NCBI GenBank assembly: GCA_029339505.1
Contig: JAQISU010000022.1
Coordinates: 17,861,001-17,925,000, forward strand
Reading direction: 5' to 3'
DNA length: 64,000 bases
From: Unio delphinus
Lineage: Eukaryota; Mollusca; Bivalvia; Unionida; Unionidae
Below, in pieces: positions 53,801-64,000 of the stretch. Positions within the stretch are counted from its first letter, which is position 1. Each line of letters begins with the position of its first letter. Made by a program: the position numbers and the translations under genes. The notes under the pieces were generated by a model, which worked only from the letters and a program-made list of their open reading frames with translations, was not told the origin of the DNA and did not search any database.

Positions 53801-54997
53801 CGAGCAGAACAGTCAGGCAAACTTGGTTTGTTCCTTATCGTACATAATGGTGCCAGTGTAGAGATTTGACCAAGTTTTGACATTTCACAAAATTGGTCAT
53901 TTGAAGGTAGAAAGGGTCTTAAACGTGCGTTATTTACCGTCAGAGGCCTCTCGTTGTTTGGTGAGCGTGTTGTTGGTTTCGCAGTAATGAGCATCAGGCA
54001 AATATGGTAGAACGGCGTGTTCATTGGTTTCGATATTGAAAAAAATTGACAAAACGTTTTCCGATTTCAAATGTTTTAGGCATTCGACGAAAGATAACTC
54101 GTCGAATCATTAAACTGCACTTGTCCCATTTGCATGGAAAAGAACTTGGCTTTGTTATATGTGAACTTTAGGACGCTCGGTTGTTTGTTACGTATAGTAT
54201 TTGAGAAGAATCTCTCCATAGTATCCCTAGAAATTGTAAGCCATCACCATGTCATCGCGATGGCAATCTCCTTAAAGCTCGATGTGCTCTTGACTCCATG
54301 TTTCGTCAATAGGGTCTATGATCCATCGGCAAAAATTTGTCAGCGTCTTGGTTCCCCAACATATTTGTTCATGTCCTCCAGGAATCTTGCTACAGATAGA
54401 TGACCAAAGACCAGTGCTTGCATGCACTTCTATCACGCTCGATGAGCCACGTAGAAATTCGGAATGTGAATTGCAGTCTCTACCATGCACTCGAAGTCGA
54501 GAAAGATGAAGTTTCTTTTATTCTGGTCATCTTCTTGCTGGTGGGTTTGATAGGTTTTAATGTAGCACGAGTTGGTGACGAAAGTGACAGCGCTTCTTTC
54601 CTGAACATACGTGGGCCTTGGTACTATTGGTATGTATGCCATGTCCACGAATATGGCACAATCTCAGTTGACAAATACTTTTCTGCTGTGTACTTGGTAA
54701 CATATAGGGCTGACATAAGTGCGTTGAAAAGCTGGGCAATGCACTTGTTTTTTTCCTTCGCCAGGACAGGGGGTGTGAGGACAAAATACTCCTCAAATTT
54801 CAATAAACAATAATTGTGTTGCTCTTCTTATTATACCCATGGTCACATTTCTCACAATAATAACGATATCTAAAAATACAGGTGATACGGTAACGGCATC
54901 GAAATGATTTCGTGATGATATATATCAATGTATCTTCCAGCTTCAGGTCATCGCACTTGCAATATTTGCATTTCAGAAATGACACTGTGTGTGTCAC
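53800..54997 (-). pseudogene. Remnant of a classical Polinton PolB (exonuclease part)
   Basis: From the right: YYCEKCDHGYNKKS and KAHVC-GKKRC zinc-finger-like pairs, CYIKTYQTHQQEDDQ, then exonuclease motif I FIFLDFEC followed by HIPNFYVAHRA. TNFCRWIIDP and an exonuclease motif II-like AYNF-stop-GYYGEILLKY come next, and lastly VLPYLPDAHYCE. This order is that of the N-terminal and exonuclease parts of ordinary Polinton protein-primed polymerases. Many stops and frameshifts. It is unrelated in sequence to the polymerase-helicase genes elsewhere, so a second Polinton lineage once inserted here. Confidence 0.68.
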
Positions 54998-54999
54998 TG

Positions 55000-56080
55000 G
55001 ATAGTCCAGATTGCTGTAATGGGAGTTCTGCTTTTCGTCGTTGTTTGGTATAGTCTGATTGTTGTAGTTACTCTTATGCTCTTTACCACTATCGTGTCGT
55101 TAGAATATCCCGCCAATGTTAAATTCACATAGCCCCAGGGTTCAAATGCACTATTTTAAGATAGGAGTTCCATATAACCTAGGATATCCCCTATTTACTG
55201 CTTCCAACACGTACCGTGATATGATTGTATCTTATGTATACACACGGGCATTTAAATAGTCTTTAAAGATTTTGAAATGAACTCGTATTGAACATGGTAT
55301 CTCAAGCGGATAGAGTATAGCATACCCACAAAATAAGCCCCTTATCTGGCTCACTCAATGGATACTGTGTATGCAAGACACACATCGTTCGTACTAATTC
55401 AATATCTACTTACAAGATATTTATTTCAACACCTTTGTGATTATATCTAGTTAGAGGTTTATTCCATCAGTCATCATCATCACGAACCCCTTGACCTATT
55501 GTGCTTGCCCTTTGCTGCTGAACATCTGATCAGTTCCCTGCATTTGCTTAATTATGTGCTAATGTCATTTCAAAACGTTTCATGGTCAATTCTGTCATGT
55601 TGTCAGTCCATTTGTTTCTCTGTATATCTATTCTTTTGCCACCCTGAACGCCGTAGAACACTGTTGTGGATAGACGTTTGGTTCGGGCAGTATGAAAACG
55701 TTAATGAAACTAGGTCAAGCCGAATTTGAGAAATTTGCGGACAGATAGCGGAGGTCTGGCACAACATGTATCGTAAGAAGATTATTCGGTAGGACCATTA
55801 TGTCCCCATTTAAAAGCACTTTGACATGAACCCTTCTTTGACATTTTAATTTGAGAGGATAAATTCGACACACGAAGGAAGTTCTAACGAATTTCTTTGA
55901 CAGGGGTCATCAAATCCCAATGGTTGCCGGGTAACAATCTCCACACACAATGTGAATTAATGATCTCGTTCGCTCTAAATTAACCCATACTTTCAATGCC
56001 TCATGGAGAGTATCTAGATAGTGATCTGTTCTAACAGTATTAAGCATTTTTAAAAAAAGGGCGATACACCCACGTATACA
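55000..56080. other. Host intergenic DNA, nothing recognised
   Basis: Short open frames without motifs. No repeats apart from the short dispersed repeat starting near the right edge. Confidence 0.5.
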
Positions 56081-56220
56081 TTATTTTGTATATTTGTGAA
56101 ATAATTAATTGTTTCTCTTTCATGGCGAGAACGTGCAATTTTAGTTAAATACAAATAAGAATTAACAGCAATTTTTATTATTTATGTGTACGAGTACACA
56201 AGCCCTAAATAAGCGCGTTA
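56080..56220. repeat. Second copy of the short repeat at 2.4-2.6 kb
   Basis: Shares CATGGCGAGAACGTGCA and AATAAGAATTAACAGCAATT in the same orientation as the first copy. Confidence 0.65.
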
Positions 56221-56410
56221 TACCATAATGTTATGTATTTGTCTGGTTTGTCAACAATTTTGTGCTGTCTTGTATTGTCTTACTAATCAAATTGTCTTCT
56301 AATGCATTATGTAATGTCGATGTAAAGAACATTATATCTTATTTTTAATTAGTTTTATAAATAAGGCCGACGTTAAAACAATCTTATCTTATTTTCTACG
56401 GTACGCGGAG

Positions 56411-57208
56411 GTTTGACCACAGGTGCTTTGACCATTGGTGGTTTGACCATAGGTGGTTTGTCCACAGCGTGGTTTGACCATAGGTGGTTTGACCACAGGG
56501 GGTTTGACCATAATATGAAAAGACTATGATTAGTTGTTGGAGCATTAGATGTAAGTATATTTGGGGATTAAAGTGAGGGATTAAAAGTTGCGTAAAACAT
56601 ATCTTCAGGGATTATAAGTTGCGGCATTTAATTCACTAAAATTTGTATAGTTGAAGGATTATAAGTTGCGTAATGTATATCTTAACGTTATCAAGGGATT
56701 ATATTTGCGTGCTATTGCACATCTGTCATTTAGTTAACCATAAAACTGTTATTCCATTAACTATAATATTTGCATGACATTAATGTTTTGATTTGATTTT
56801 ATCATTTATATGCGGTATATATTTTGTAGGACTGAGTGTAATTTTCTAGTAGATCTACAGCATTAATTTGTGAAACGTTGGACTTGTTGCCTAATTTGTG
56901 TTCATTTCTGTTTAATAATAAATCGAGTAGGCCTGGCACCAGCCTTTATGTGGACCGAAAACAAGCTGTTATTGACTTTTATTTATTACATATTATTTAC
57001 TAATTAGTATTCACTTAATGGCAACTCAAAGGAAACTTGTTACATAAAATTTCATTAATTGAACCATAATTTTAAACTCTAGATAACAGTTTATCATTAT
57101 TATGAAAACCACATGTGGACAAACCACCTATGGACAAAACCCCGGTGATCAAACCCCCGCTGTGGACAAACCACCTATGATCAAAGCACCTGTGGTCAAA
57201 GCATTCAT
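56411..57208. mobile_element. Foldback-like element with tandem-repeat inverted ends
   Basis: The left end carries six or seven 15-16 bp units of the type GTTTGACCATAGGTG. The right end carries the same units in inverted orientation (CACCTATGATCAAAGC). The arms are about 100 bp and the interior is AT-rich without a gene. Clear target duplications are not visible. Tandem units inside inverted ends recall foldback-type elements. Confidence 0.7.
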
Positions 57209-57329
57209 ATCAATATTTTTCAGGTGGCGTGCAACAGCAGAGACGATGTCAACAATTTCCTGAGGAAGCTTTTTGTATTAGCATTGCTTCCGGCTGAGGA
57301 TAATGGTCACGCTTTTGACCAGCTGTGTC

Positions 57330-57720
57330 AGAGCACCTCGTGACTTACATGGACTTCGTGCATGGTCAGATGATCCCCGGGTAGAGGATTGACATTGTTG
57401 AGTGTTTATGGTCGAAATATAAAAAAATTAATGATAGCGAGGAGTAGCACTGTTTGTAGGAATCTCCGAAAGTCGTTTTTAAGATCATCATTTAGCCCCT
57501 ATTGATAAAGCGTCTGATTTGATATTACGGAAGAAGCTAGAAGCTAGAATGATGGAGACATCACTACTTCTGGCTAAAAAGCAGTCGTATAGCAAAAACA
57601 TCTTACAGGCACGAGGACGTCGTCAGTTTTGCTGCCATATCCTATAACTTGGTACACTAATGATGATCCAAGTAGATTCAAGTAGATTCAACACTACAGA
57701 AATTAAAAATTGTGTTCTGT
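57330..57720. repeat. Dispersed repeat related to 23.73-24.29 kb
   Basis: Shares CATGGACTTCGTGCATGGTC-type sequence directly and GAAGAAGCTAGAAGC through CAGAACACAATTTTTAATT-type sequence in inverted order with the DNA between copies D and E. One of the two sites is therefore rearranged internally. Confidence 0.55.
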
Positions 57721-59421
57721 TTCGGAAAAGACCTTTGCCACTATTTTCCTAACCAGAGTGTAGGACCGTTTACCGGATGTTTTGGATGAAAGAAACGAAT
57801 GGTCATCAGGAAGGTCAACATTAAGCAGATGTATGTACTGAACACATTGGTATAAGCCTGGAAGGGATTCAAGTTAACCACTCTGGCAAACAAACAGTAA
57901 TCTAAAACTTTAGTTTACTTGGTTGACCGAGCCACTGATTATCTTCCACTTAATTGCATAGGAATTTCTTGTAATTTTGGTCAATCCACTTAAATCTGCT
58001 TGTACGTATATTTAATTTGAATTGAGTTTTGGATTTTGTATTATTGTATGGTATGTATGTTTACTTATTGTGTCACTGAAATTTATTTATAATTGAGGAC
58101 AGGAATTGGTCTCAAACGTCTAATGTCACGTACGATCAACATGTTTATTAATTTGAGTTATGGATACAACCGTACCTCTGATATTGGTATTATCTAAAAA
58201 GAAAAAGATTTTACCACATTTTGATGAAGATGACCATTAAGATGACTGAATAGTGGAGATCTAATAAAACTGTTTATAACTTAGAATATTCTGAAAATGT
58301 ACTTATCACACTCATCCTGGTTCTAAAATTGTGCCGGGATTTTGCACTAAGGTTTATTAAATTGGAATTATTCATTGCTATATTAAATTGGAATTATTCA
58401 TTGTTACCTGAACGTCTGAAGTAGAATCAGTGTTATCGTTGTGTTCAGTTTAGGCTAAGAGGGTTTATGTATTTAGATTATTCACTGGAATTACAAAGTC
58501 ATAATTTTAAATATCGGACTAAATCGCTATTTTTAGGATTATAGTGAATTAATTCATTTGACTATATTTCGGATAATATTATTGTGATACAGTAAGTTTC
58601 TCGACGCATTAAGCATATTCAAAAACAAACACGAACACATTCAAAACAGAACTTCATTCGCAATTCTCTAAACCTTTTGCATTTGTGATAGAAGTTGTAT
58701 GACTACTTGGGGTTTTATTTTACAATACTGTACGTTCTTTAAAAGTGTCACTGTTTATTCTAGGGATATGAATTTGCTGTCAAATTATACAATTTTTTTT
58801 AGTTTCTCTCTTCCTGTTACTTAATTAATGTACATAGAGTGCTCACGCCAAAGCACCCAAAGATTTCTAACGTCTGCATTTATAAGCTGGGGATACAGGT
58901 AAACCTAATTCTCGATACCTACAAAATAACTTATTAATATTTGCTTACATCTCAGGCTTCTTTGGCAGATTTTACAGGTAGTGTGCCGTAGCACCGATAC
59001 ATGATACAGGATTCGTGATAAATTTGAAGTACCAATTAAGTTCACCTCTTTTCTCAAGTTTGGCAGGAAGCAACAATGACTTTTCCCGTGGGTTTTAGAG
59101 TGGTTCTTACTCCAGCGGGCGAAGTTGTTGAGTGAAAGATCACATGTAAAATTGAAACTGGCGTTCGATTGCTTCCGTAATATGCAAGGGAGATTGTAGA
59201 TGTTGTGATGTTACATAAAACGATTAGCTCAGTGTTAGGACGTGTGGGTGATATAAAAACAGACATACCAGCTACCTTCGTATATCCTTTAATTTTCTTG
59301 CTTGAGACGGTCTTTTTCATTAACAGACAACAGGCTGTAACATAGACTGGGGAGTGAGGTTCTTTAGGAACAATTGCGTACAATCTATTAGTAATTGTGA
59401 CTGATGACAATGTTAGCTCGT

Positions 59422-59463
<42 letters not shown>

Positions 59464-60430
59464 GAAAGTTGTGAGGATCATTGATTTTTTTAAACATTTT
59501 TACATCTATGTCTGCCAGTCCAGTTGAGGAGGAGAGAATATTCAAGCAATTTCAGAATGCATATATTTTCGGAGAGTTTGTGCATGCTGATAGTTTCTCC
59601 TGAAAAACGTCTTACCGACATTGATGTGAACATGTTCTTTGCAAATATTATATTTTCTGATGCGTACCTAACACTCCAACATTTAGTTTTGCTTCTTTAG
59701 AATTATTCCAAATTGAGATTTAGATAGTGCCTTAAATACATTAGGAATCCAAACTCTGTAGAATACGTAAACGTTCGTTTGAATGTTTGTAGATGTGATA
59801 GATTTCTTCAAGGATGTTGTAATATTATCCACAACTCTTAACACATGAACCCCTAGCGACAGGTTAATGTTGTAGCCTACTTCCAAGGTCTGTAGCGTCT
59901 AATTCATGCAAACTCTATATACTAAAGTGGGTGGTCTTATAGAAAGGCAGACCGATTTAGTTCTACAGTGATACCAAATAATTTGAACATTTTAGTTGCA
60001 CTACAAAATACAGCGGGGAAAACCTTAGCCGACACCTCGCTCGATCCAATGTAGAACAACACATCGATAAATAAATACACGAATACATGTCATATTAACC
60101 GTCCTTGTACATGTTTCGCCATACTTCATTTAACTCTAATAATTAGTGAAAATCGTGTTCCAACCCTAACTGAACGAAGCGCTATCTTGTAAAGTATGCA
60201 ACCGCTGATATATCTTACATGATCGGTATGCAACCTTGTTTAAATTTGTCAGTTACTTTTAAATTATTTAAATCTTGTTTCTATCGGAAACTCATACCTC
60301 AATTCCAATAGTTCTCATATTTGAAACAACTTCATTAAACTATCCAGTTTTGTATACATAAAAGTTTATTTAAGATAAGTAGATAAATATAAGCATTTTT
60401 CATTTTCATAAAACACGGCTTAATATAAAA
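57721..60430. other. Host intergenic DNA with a (GT)n tract
   Basis: A (GT)n microsatellite lies at about 59,426-59,461. The 163-codon minus-strand frame across it is without recognised motifs and includes the repeat. Nothing else is supported. Confidence 0.5.
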
Positions 60431-60672
60431 GACTGATGATACTCAAAGATACAAACTTCGTCGAATTAATACTTCCAGAAGTACATGCCGAAAACGTTGT
60501 GATAAACAGAAGTAAAATGTAAACGAGCAAATCAGCCATTTTAGTTAAGTTTGCATTTCACCTTGCTATTATTAGTTCAGACGATAACTGTACTCTCAAC
60601 ATGGCAAACTTGCTAGCCATCGGGTAACGTGTATTCCTAAAATATGACAGTCAGTAAAGAGACCGGGTTGAT

Positions 60673-61198
60673 CAGAGTTGCCAGATAGGCGTTTTTTTCG
60701 CCCAACTGGGCTCTTTTCGAAATTGGTTTGCGTGAAATTTGTTTAGATTGCGGATTGCGGTTTTTTGGGCTGGTTTCTGATTTGAGTCGACGTAATTTGG
60801 GCTACATCAAATTGCTATTAAATTCTCAGCATTCAATTTCAAATTGGCGCTAGTGACAATACTATCTAAAAATCTTAATGAATCCATTATTCTGGATGTA
60901 TTTCCATAGATGTATCAAACATAGTTATTTTTTTTTATTGAAATTCCGGAACATGAACGAAGCGAGCTTCTAATTTCAAATTTCAATTAAGCAAGCATAT
61001 CAATAGCATATCTATGCTGGTAACCGTAGCCTTTAGGGCGGAGGCACTATTATCATTTTATCACTGTTATAATATTGTTAAATTTATGGTATTTGGTTCT
61101 TATTTACTCTTCAGATTTTAATATATAAATTGGGCGGTTTTGGGGCTGCTTTTTAAAGCTACATGGGCGGGAATTGTCAAAAGTATCTGGCAACACTG
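60673..61198. mobile_element. hAT-like MITE, 526 bp, with 8-bp target duplication
   Basis: Ends CAGAGTTGCCAGATA and TATCTGGCAACACTG are inverted repeats with one mismatch. The flanks are GGGTTGAT on the left and GGGTTGAC on the right. The earlier repeat copy has a single uninterrupted GGGTTGAC, i.e. the empty site. Eight-base duplications and CAG-type ends suit hAT transposons. No transposase is present. Confidence 0.85.
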
Positions 61199-61229
61199 GG
61201 GTTGACTGGAATCATACACATATGGCAAC

Positions 61230-61373
61230 CAACGTTCACTCTGAGCGAATGGTAGATGTGCGTTCAGTGCTCGTTACACTGCGCAAACATTACGGAGACG
61301 AGCAAAATTTAACGTTGGATTCAGCGGGGATGCCTGAGCAGCTGCGCGCGCGCGCAGCTTAGAGGGAACGTTG
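61230..61373. mobile_element. hAT-like MITE, 144 bp, with perfect 8-bp duplication
   Basis: Ends CAACGTTCACTCTGAG and CTTAGAGGGAACGTTG form inverted repeats with two mismatches, flanked on both sides by ATGGCAAC. The earlier repeat copy lacks the block. A GC-rich CGCGCGCG patch lies near the right end. Non-autonomous. Confidence 0.87.
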
Positions 61374-61753
61374 ATGGCAACCCCTATTACTTGGCATCGT
61401 GATGTTTGCCAGCTGCATCGCACGGAACTCTCAATATATTTGAAAAATGTAACGCACGTTGCATCTGGATTAGTCTTCATACAACAAGATAATTATAATG
61501 CAATAGCTCGATACTATCTCAATTTTGTGATTTATCGAGCGGGAAATATAATATATTATTGCATATTTTAGATCAAATAAATACGTTTTCAGCAAAACAT
61601 AGTGTACATGAACATTTTAAATGACGTTTCTAATAATACACAGATTTAACTCAGTACGTATTATACGTAATATTTGTCCGTACCATACCCAATCATCCTT
61701 TATGCCAATCTTTAATGCTAATTGTTCTTAAATGATGTGGTAAATTTAGGTAT

Positions 61754-62598
61754 TTCAAGTAGTGAATGTATTAGAAAATGGACACGCGTAAAGTGATGTG
61801 TTAAGCGATTCTCTCCTAAACATTTGACATGGATGAAAATACATTTTCTCTCCTAAACATTTCAACGCGTCTCATGGATGAAACTACATTTTACGTATTG
61901 ATTTATGTTAGATCTCCTTGCAAAATGCACATGTACACACATTAGCTTACCTTTTTCCATTATATATTAGAATATCTAATAAATGGATACTTTTTTTAAA
62001 AGTACCTTTTCAGTGCCAAGTTACTATGTTAATCGCTTAATTATGACATGTTCATATATTCTTTTTCAAATTTGTTCAAAACGTGAAATATCTACAAAGA
62101 AGCTACCATAGATAACTGGTACCTGAAATCTTCTAGTTTAGAAATAATTTGAATATTTAGGAGAGACACACAGTTTTGTATATCTATTGCCCATTCATGC
62201 GAGAAATATTTTGGTTAAAATTCAAAATTCATGGCAGATTTCTGCATTGTGAAATGTGGTTTTGCCAAATTACATCAAATATTCCGAACTTCCTTATCAA
62301 TAATATGGGTATCGTCCTATACAGATTATTACTGTTACCTATATTTTCAGAAAATATAATCTCCTCCATACCATTTCTCTAGTTAATGTCCACATATTTG
62401 ATTTGTACAAAACTTTGACAGAAGTATTTTGCAAAAACTGTTAATGATGGCATGTGACAGTTTCGTTAAAAGGCCCCTGTAATAGTTCTTAAAAGTATGC
62501 TATGGTGCAACGTTTTGATCAATTATTGTGTAATAGTTAAAATATGAACATATGCGTGAACTTGGTCTTTCCGGAAAATTGATGTGAAGCAAGTATAT
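61754..62598. other. Host intergenic DNA, nothing recognised
   Basis: AT-rich with short open frames and no repeats seen. A direct duplication of TCTCTCCTAAACATTT occurs near 61.81-61.86 kb. Confidence 0.45.
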
Positions 62599-63249
62599 CT
62601 CATGTAGTCGCTACACAGTATATAACCAGTGAAATACTTCTAGCTAGTTAGAAAGCAGAGCCAGCCATGTATATTACTAAAGACGTTTGTTCACGTTAAG
62701 CAGAATATACAAAATACTGCCTGGATGACAACTATCTTCAACTGCATCAAACAATTAAGTACACACTAATTTTTAAAAATTATCACCTAGGGAAATGGTT
62801 TGTGCTTGCATTGTGAAACCGCTCCCTCTTCGTAAGAGGGGTAGTTAGTTGAAATTGCAAAAAGTTATCTCGATGTTAGGACCCAGTGTGAGTAAAGTAG
62901 ATAGAGCATTATCGGAAACCTAGGTAAGATTATTGCAATAAAGGAATGCAATACGGGCAACCTTAGACAAGAAAAATAAATTTAATCAACTGAAGTTATA
63001 TTAACATGATTTAATAGCAACGTCTAACTTGGATTTGTTTCATTAACATAACGAGTGGTGAAAAGAGCGCAATGTGTACGACTGACTGCATTACTTTTGT
63101 CTCGACCGTGTACAAACGTTTCCTATTTCCTCGACTCTTTCTATTCCGATTGCCTCATCCTTCTTGTCCTTGTTGGTAATTTACTCTGAACTCACCACTT
63201 CTCCTGTTATCCGGACTTCCGTCTTCGGACAGTATCTATTCTTTTATTC

Positions 63250-63335
<86 letters not shown>

Positions 63336-63961
63336 AGATGTATCCTCAAAGAAAACAAATATCCCTAAATGTCTATATGTACTACTTTAAAAAAATAACT
63401 TCCTTATTCAGAACACACAGACAAACTTGTCTAAAGAAGGTAGTATTTTGCACTTGCTTCACAGCGACAGGTCATAAACTACCACGCCTAGGTCTGTCGA
63501 AAATTACCGTATGCCACTACATGTTAGATTACTATTGCATAAAATTCACAAATCCTATCCCTTCAAGATTGTTTAACATTAACAAATCAAATATACTTAG
63601 GTAATTATCATTAACTCACGATAATCAATAATCAACAGTCACGATAAGCAAAGAAATTTATTTGATATTTATGTCATATGCACGTATGAATTCTTACACA
63701 TACAAATTTAGATCGCATGCAATAAATTCTACTAATGAACTAGTAACTGTACAATGCAAAAGAAAAATTGCAGACCAACTCTAGCATAAGCAGATTTCCA
63801 TGATCTAAATTAAATTAACGATAAATTGTATGAAACCTTGTCGAATCAAACACATTTGCCTAAAACAAACAACCAAAATTATAATACTACTAGAAATTAA
63901 ATTGTGTACCTTAATGCTTTTATCTTTAGAAATTGTGTGTCCTAGCACTAAATCCTGTCTG
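62599..63961. repeat. Right copy of the 1.4 kb direct repeat
   Basis: Same orientation and order of landmarks as the left copy: GTATATAACCAGTGAAATAC, CTGCCTGGATGACAACTA, the TCTG/TC microsatellite at about 63,251-63,332, then CCTAGCACTAAATCCTGTCT. The copies stop matching immediately after that last string. Confidence 0.8.
63251..63332. repeat. (TCTG)n/(TC)n microsatellite
   Basis: Counterpart of the longer tract in the left copy of the direct repeat, about half its length. Confidence 0.95.
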
Positions 63962-64000
63962 TGTTAACAAGCATATAACATATTAACATATATATATATA

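Larger units (their letters stand above)
60431..61753. repeat. Dispersed repeat, partner of 34.57-35.20 kb, carrying two MITEs
   Basis: Starts GACTGATGATACTC and follows the earlier copy closely except for two blocks with inverted ends and 8-bp duplications, listed separately. Confidence 0.85.

Noticed and set aside
59054..59545. 163-codon minus-strand frame as a gene
   Set aside because: It crosses a (GT)n tract, shows no motif, and has no homologue in the window.

Overview
This is eukaryotic nuclear DNA, most likely from an invertebrate animal. It is AT-rich and full of microsatellites, with a tRNA-derived SINE, small hAT-like MITEs and foldback-like repeats, and I recognise no conventional host gene. 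The host phylum cannot be fixed from the sequence. The dominant content is one family of Polinton/Maverick-type (adintovirus-like) integrating DNA viruses: one nearly complete element plus at least five fragmentary, rearranged stretches. LAYOUT. 1-4.2 kb: host repeats. 4.2-8.2 kb: copy A, inverted (ATPase, integrase, polymerase-helicase, zinc-ribbon and HNH pseudogenes). 8.6-9.0 kb: SINE. 9.2-13.66 kb: copy B (virion module). 13.66-19.5 kb: copy C (PLA2, integrase, polymerase-helicase), inverted against B and split by a 1.4 kb insertion. 19.6-23.7 kb: copy D (virion module). 24.3-34.57 kb: copy E, almost the full gene order but without ends, integrase or PLA2. 35,851-51,157: the complete 15.3 kb element, with about 290-bp terminal inverted repeats and a 5-bp target duplication (CGACG). 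51.2-64 kb: host repeats, remains of a different, classical Polinton DNA polymerase (about 53.8-55.0 kb), a foldback-like element, two MITEs, and a 1.4 kb direct repeat also present at 0.56-2.05 kb. THE COMPLETE ELEMENT. Left to right it carries a minus-strand virion module: candidate penton/vertex protein, hydrophobic protein, fibre head and shaft, adenain-like protease, small basic virion protein, double-jelly-roll-type major capsid protein and two further virion-type proteins. Next come a small conserved protein, an HNH homing-type endonuclease and a zinc ribbon (minus). Then comes a plus-strand replication gene joining a family-B DNA polymerase palm to an SF1 helicase, followed by an HNH domain. 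It ends with integrase and DUF5679/PLA2 (minus) and the packaging ATPase (plus) beside the right inverted repeat. Integrase would insert the DNA, the polymerase-helicase copy it, the ATPase package it and the protease mature the shell; PLA2 and the fibre suggest a true virus life style. MOST UNUSUAL POINTS. (1) The replication protein is a PolB-SF1 helicase(-HNH) combination rather than the usual Polinton protein-primed polymerase. (2) Several genes end in short palindromes at or just past the stop codon, and the best example shows compensatory changes between copies. (3) Four reading-frame breaks in the otherwise intact element all lie at coding-strand A-runs and all need the same +1 shift: either recent decay, homopolymer assembly errors, or slippage. 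(4) The polymerase N-terminus has expanded into a tandem protein repeat.
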